Under the pieces are notes generated by a model. It was given only the letters and a program-made list of their open reading frames with translations, had not been told where the DNA came from and did no database searches. The translations under genes and the position numbers were made by a program. Shown here one piece after another: positions 3,072-5,254 of a DNA stretch of 5,254 nt. The stretch comes from Kiloniellaceae bacterium (GTDB lineage: Bacteria > Pseudomonadota > Alphaproteobacteria > Kiloniellales > Kiloniellaceae). How positions within the stretch are numbered: position 1 is the first letter of the stretch; the number at the start of each line of letters is the position of its first letter. The DNA is taken from contig JAJFGM010000404.1 of assembly GCA_021776145.1 (NCBI GenBank), positions 1 to 5,254 of the forward strand, in the 5' to 3' direction.

Positions 3072-5254
3072 GTGACAAAGCCCGGACCAATACCGATACC
3101 GATACCAATACCGATACCGATGCCGAGAGCGCGAAGGGCACGAACGTCGCGCCGCTGCCGGACGTCACCGCCTCGCTGCCGAAACGGCGGCCGCACGCCG
3201 GGCAGGGGCCGGAAAAGCCAGGCGCGCCAAAAGACCGGCATCGAGATGCCCCCGCCTATGCCGAGCTGGCGGTGACCAGCAACTATTCTTTCCTGCGCGG
3301 TGCCTCGCATCCGGGCGAGCTGGTAACGGCGGCAGCGGCCCTGGGCCTGGCCGCCATCGGCATCGCCGACCGCAATTCCCTGGCCGGCGTGGTGCGCGGC
3401 CATGTCGCGGCGAAGCAGGCCGGCCTCAAGTTTCTCGTCGGCACGCGGCTGGTTCCCGAGGACGCGCCGGAGATTCTCTGTTATCCGCGCGACCGTGCCG
3501 CCTATGGCCGACTGTGCCGGCTTTTGACCCTGGGCAAGCGCCGCGCCGGCAAGGGCGAATGCCGCCTGACCCTGGCCGACATCGAAGCCCAGGGCGACGG
3601 CCAGGAACTGATCCTGCTGCCGGGTGCCGACCCGACGCCGCGGCATCTGGAGGCGCCCTTGAAGCGCCTCGCCGCGCGCTTTCCCGGCGCCGTCTCGCTG
3701 GCGGCGCCGGCGCTTTACCGCGGCGACGACGCGGCGCGCCTGGCGTTGCTGGCGGCCCTGGCCGAGGACTGTGGCGCGCCGCTGCTGGCCGTCGGCGACG
3801 CCCTCATGCACCACCCCGGCCGCAAGCCGCTGCTCGACGTGGTGACCTGCATCCGCGAGGGCTGCGGCATCGACGACGCCGGTTACCGCCTCGAAGCCAA
3901 CGCCGAACGCCACCTGAAGTCACCCGAGACCATGGCGCATCTCTTCCGCGCCTACCCCGAAGCGCTGGCGCGCGGCCTGGAAGTCGCCGCGCGCTGTCGC
4001 TTCAGCCTCGAGGAGCTGCGCTACGAGTATCCCGAAGAGATCACCAGCGACGGCCGCGGCCCGCAGGAGGAACTGGAACAGCTGACCCGGCGCGGCGCCG
4101 CGCGGCGCTATCCCGGCGGCGTGCCGGCCAAGGTCGAGGCGCAGATCGGGCACGAGCTGGCGCTGATCGCCGAGCTCGATTACGCGCCCTATTTCCTCAC
4201 CGTCGAGGACATCGTGCGTTTCGCGCGCGGCCGCGGCATCCTCTGCCAGGGCCGCGGTTCGGCCGCCAACTCGGCGGTCTGCTATTGCCTGGGGATCACC
4301 GCCGTCGACCCCTCGCGTCTCGATCTGCTGTTCGAGCGTTTCGTCTCGGCCGAGCGCGACGAGCCGCCCGACATCGACGTCGACTTCGAGCACGAACGGC
4401 GCGAGGAGGTGATCCAATACATCTACAAGAAGTACAGCCGCGAGCGCGCCGGGCTGACCGCCACGGTGATCCACTACCGCAGCCGCCGGGCGATCCGCGA
4501 GGTCGGCAAAGCCATGGGGCTCAGCGAGGATACGGTGAGCGCCATGGTCGGTACCGTCTGGGGCTGGAGCGAGGGCGGCATTGACGACGCCTCGGTGCGC
4601 CAGGCCGGACTCGACCCCAGCGACCGGCGGCTGCGGCTGACCCTGGAGTTGATCGCCGAGCTGCGCGGTTTTCCACGCCATCTGTCGCAGCATGTCGGCG
4701 GTTTCGTCATGACCCGCGGGCCCCTGTGCGAGCTGGTGCCGATCGAAAACGCCGCCATGGCCGACCGCACCGTCATCGAATGGGACAAGGACGACCTCGA
4801 CGCTCTCGGCATCCTCAAGGTCGACGTGCTGGCGCTCGGCATGCTGACCTGCTTGAAAAAAGGCTTCGATCTTCTGACCCGCCACTACGGCCGCGGCTAC
4901 AGCCTGGCGACGGTGCCGGCCGAGGAGGCGGGCGTCTACGACATGCTCTGCAAGGGCGATTCCGTCGGCGTCTTTCAGGTCGAAAGCCGGGCCCAGATGT
5001 CGATGCTGCCGCGCCTCAAGCCGCGCGACTTCTACGACCTGGTGATCGAGGTGGCGATCGTCCGCCCGGGACCGATCCAGGGCGACATGGTGCATCCCTA
5101 CCTGCGCCGCCGCAACGGCGAGGAAAAGGTCGACTATCCTTCGGAAGAGCTGCGCCGGGTGCTCGGCAAGACGCTGGGCGTGCCGCTGTTCCAGGAACAG
5201 GCCATGTCGATCTCCATCGTTGCCGCCGGCTTCAGCCCTTCGGAGGCAGACAGC
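3068..5254 (+). CDS. dnaE2: DnaE2, error-prone DNA polymerase III alpha-type subunit (3' end missing)
   Basis: The first 729 residues are present and the frame is open to the right edge; the family is usually a little over 1,000 aa. DnaE2 is a C-family polymerase that performs damage-induced mutagenic synthesis with ImuA and ImuB. A PHP-like domain begins at YAELAVTSNYSFLRGASHP (64-82). The polymerase part shows GRGSAANSAVCYCLGI (395-410) and PPDIDVDFEH (433-442), whose Asp 437 and 439 correspond to the catalytic pair. IREVGKAMGLSEDTV (476-490) and SQHVGGFVMTRGP (540-552) follow, then KVDVLALGML (584-593) with the third catalytic Asp at 586, and VFQVESRAQMSMLPRLKP (635-652). In the PHP part the usual metal ligands of the HxH type are replaced (AVTSN; ADRN for TDH), so PHP nuclease activity is unlikely; this is common in DnaE2 of this class. 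ATG 3068 is chosen because no other ATG, GTG or TTG occurs in frame before the conserved core. It gives an unusual low-complexity extension of about 60 residues. Confidence 0.95.
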   Translation, partial: MSDKARTNTDTDTNTDTDAESAKGTNVAPLPDVTASLPKRRPHAGQGPEKPGAPKDRHRDAPAYAELAVTSNYSFLRGASHPGELVTAAAALGLAAIGIADRNSLAGVVRGHVAAKQAGLKFLVGTRLVPEDAPEILCYPRDRAAYGRLCRLLTLGKRRAGKGECRLTLADIEAQGDGQELILLPGADPTPRHLEAPLKRLAARFPGAVSLAAPALYRGDDAARLALLAALAEDCGAPLLAVGDALMHHPGRKPLLDVVTCIREGCGIDDAGYRLEANAERHLKSPETMAHLFRAYPEALARGLEVAARCRFSLEELRYEYPEEITSDGRGPQEELEQLTRRGAARRYPGGVPAKVEAQIGHELALIAELDYAPYFLTVEDIVRFARGRGILCQGRGSAANSAVCYCLGITAVDPSRLDLLFERFVSAERDEPPDIDVDFEHERREEVIQYIYKKYSRERAGLTATVIHYRSRRAIREVGKAMGLSEDTVSAMVGTVWGWSEGGIDDASVRQAGLDPSDRRLRLTLELIAELRGFPRHLSQHVGGFVMTRGPLCELVPIENAAMADRTVIEWDKDDLDALGILKVDVLALGMLTCLKKGFDLLTRHYGRGYSLATVPAEEAGVYDMLCKGDSVGVFQVESRAQMSMLPRLKPRDFYDLVIEVAIVRPGPIQGDMVHPYLRRRNGEEKVDYPSEELRRVLGKTLGVPLFQEQAMSISIVAAGFSPSEADS
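3086..3121 (+). repeat. Hexamer/18-bp tandem repeat at the start of dnaE2
   Basis: Six ACCRAT hexamers run without a break, arranged as two perfect copies of the 18-bp unit ACCAATACCGATACCGAT (3086-3103 and 3104-3121). They encode TNTDTD twice, residues 7-18 of DnaE2. Any gain or loss of units would keep the frame. The array begins 15 bases after the imuB stop codon. Confidence 0.9.

Noticed and set aside
3514..4584. Forward open frame of 356 codons inside dnaE2
   Set aside because: It is out of frame with the polymerase and translates to Arg/Pro/Ala-rich low-complexity sequence. The overlapping frame carries all DnaE2 motifs.
3920..5095. Long reverse-strand open frame (391 codons) opposite dnaE2
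   Set aside because: It is the mirror of the dnaE2 reading frame, rich in His/Asp/Val as expected from antisense reading of polymerase codons. No independent start signal is seen.

Overview
This window is an SOS mutagenesis ("mutasome") cassette of a GC-rich alphaproteobacterium. It holds three same-strand genes in the order imuA - imuB - dnaE2, and dnaE2 runs off the right edge. The three encoded proteins look like the alphaproteobacterial versions of these families. The alphaproteobacterial assignment also rests on an exact GAAC-N7-GAAC element upstream of imuA, the reverse complement of the LexA box GTTC-N7-GTTC known from this class. A Rhodospirillales-like host is my guess; nothing here fixes the genus.

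Layout: positions 1-139 are a relatively AT-richer upstream stretch with no gene I recognise, carrying a 16-bp palindrome and an imperfect hairpin. A promoter-like TTGACT-N17-TAGAAC (140-168) has the LexA box (165-179) lying over its -10 element, so repression by LexA is easy to picture. imuA (best start ATG 206, stop 1190-1192) overlaps imuB (1083-3071) by 110 bp, and imuB overlaps dnaE2 (3068 to the edge) by the four bases ATGA. The genes are therefore probably one operon with translational coupling. In known systems ImuB, a Y-family-like protein without polymerase activity, links the error-prone C-family polymerase DnaE2 to the beta clamp and to ImuA. Together they carry out damage-induced, mutagenic translesion synthesis.

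The unusual part is a series of short tandem repeats scattered through the cassette, all with periods that are multiples of three: 15 bp in the ImuA linker, 15 bp across the imuA/imuB overlap, 12 bp in the ImuB palm region, 15 bp in an ImuB linker, an A-rich Lys/Asn block in ImuB, and 6/18 bp at the start of DnaE2. They sit in linkers or termini and leave conserved cores readable. They appear to make ImuB (662 aa) longer than the roughly 500 aa I expect for the family. In the overlap repeat, a single C-to-T change in one repeat copy creates the imuA stop codon while being silent in imuB. I see no evidence of an entirely new system; the repeat-riddled architecture is the part worth following up.
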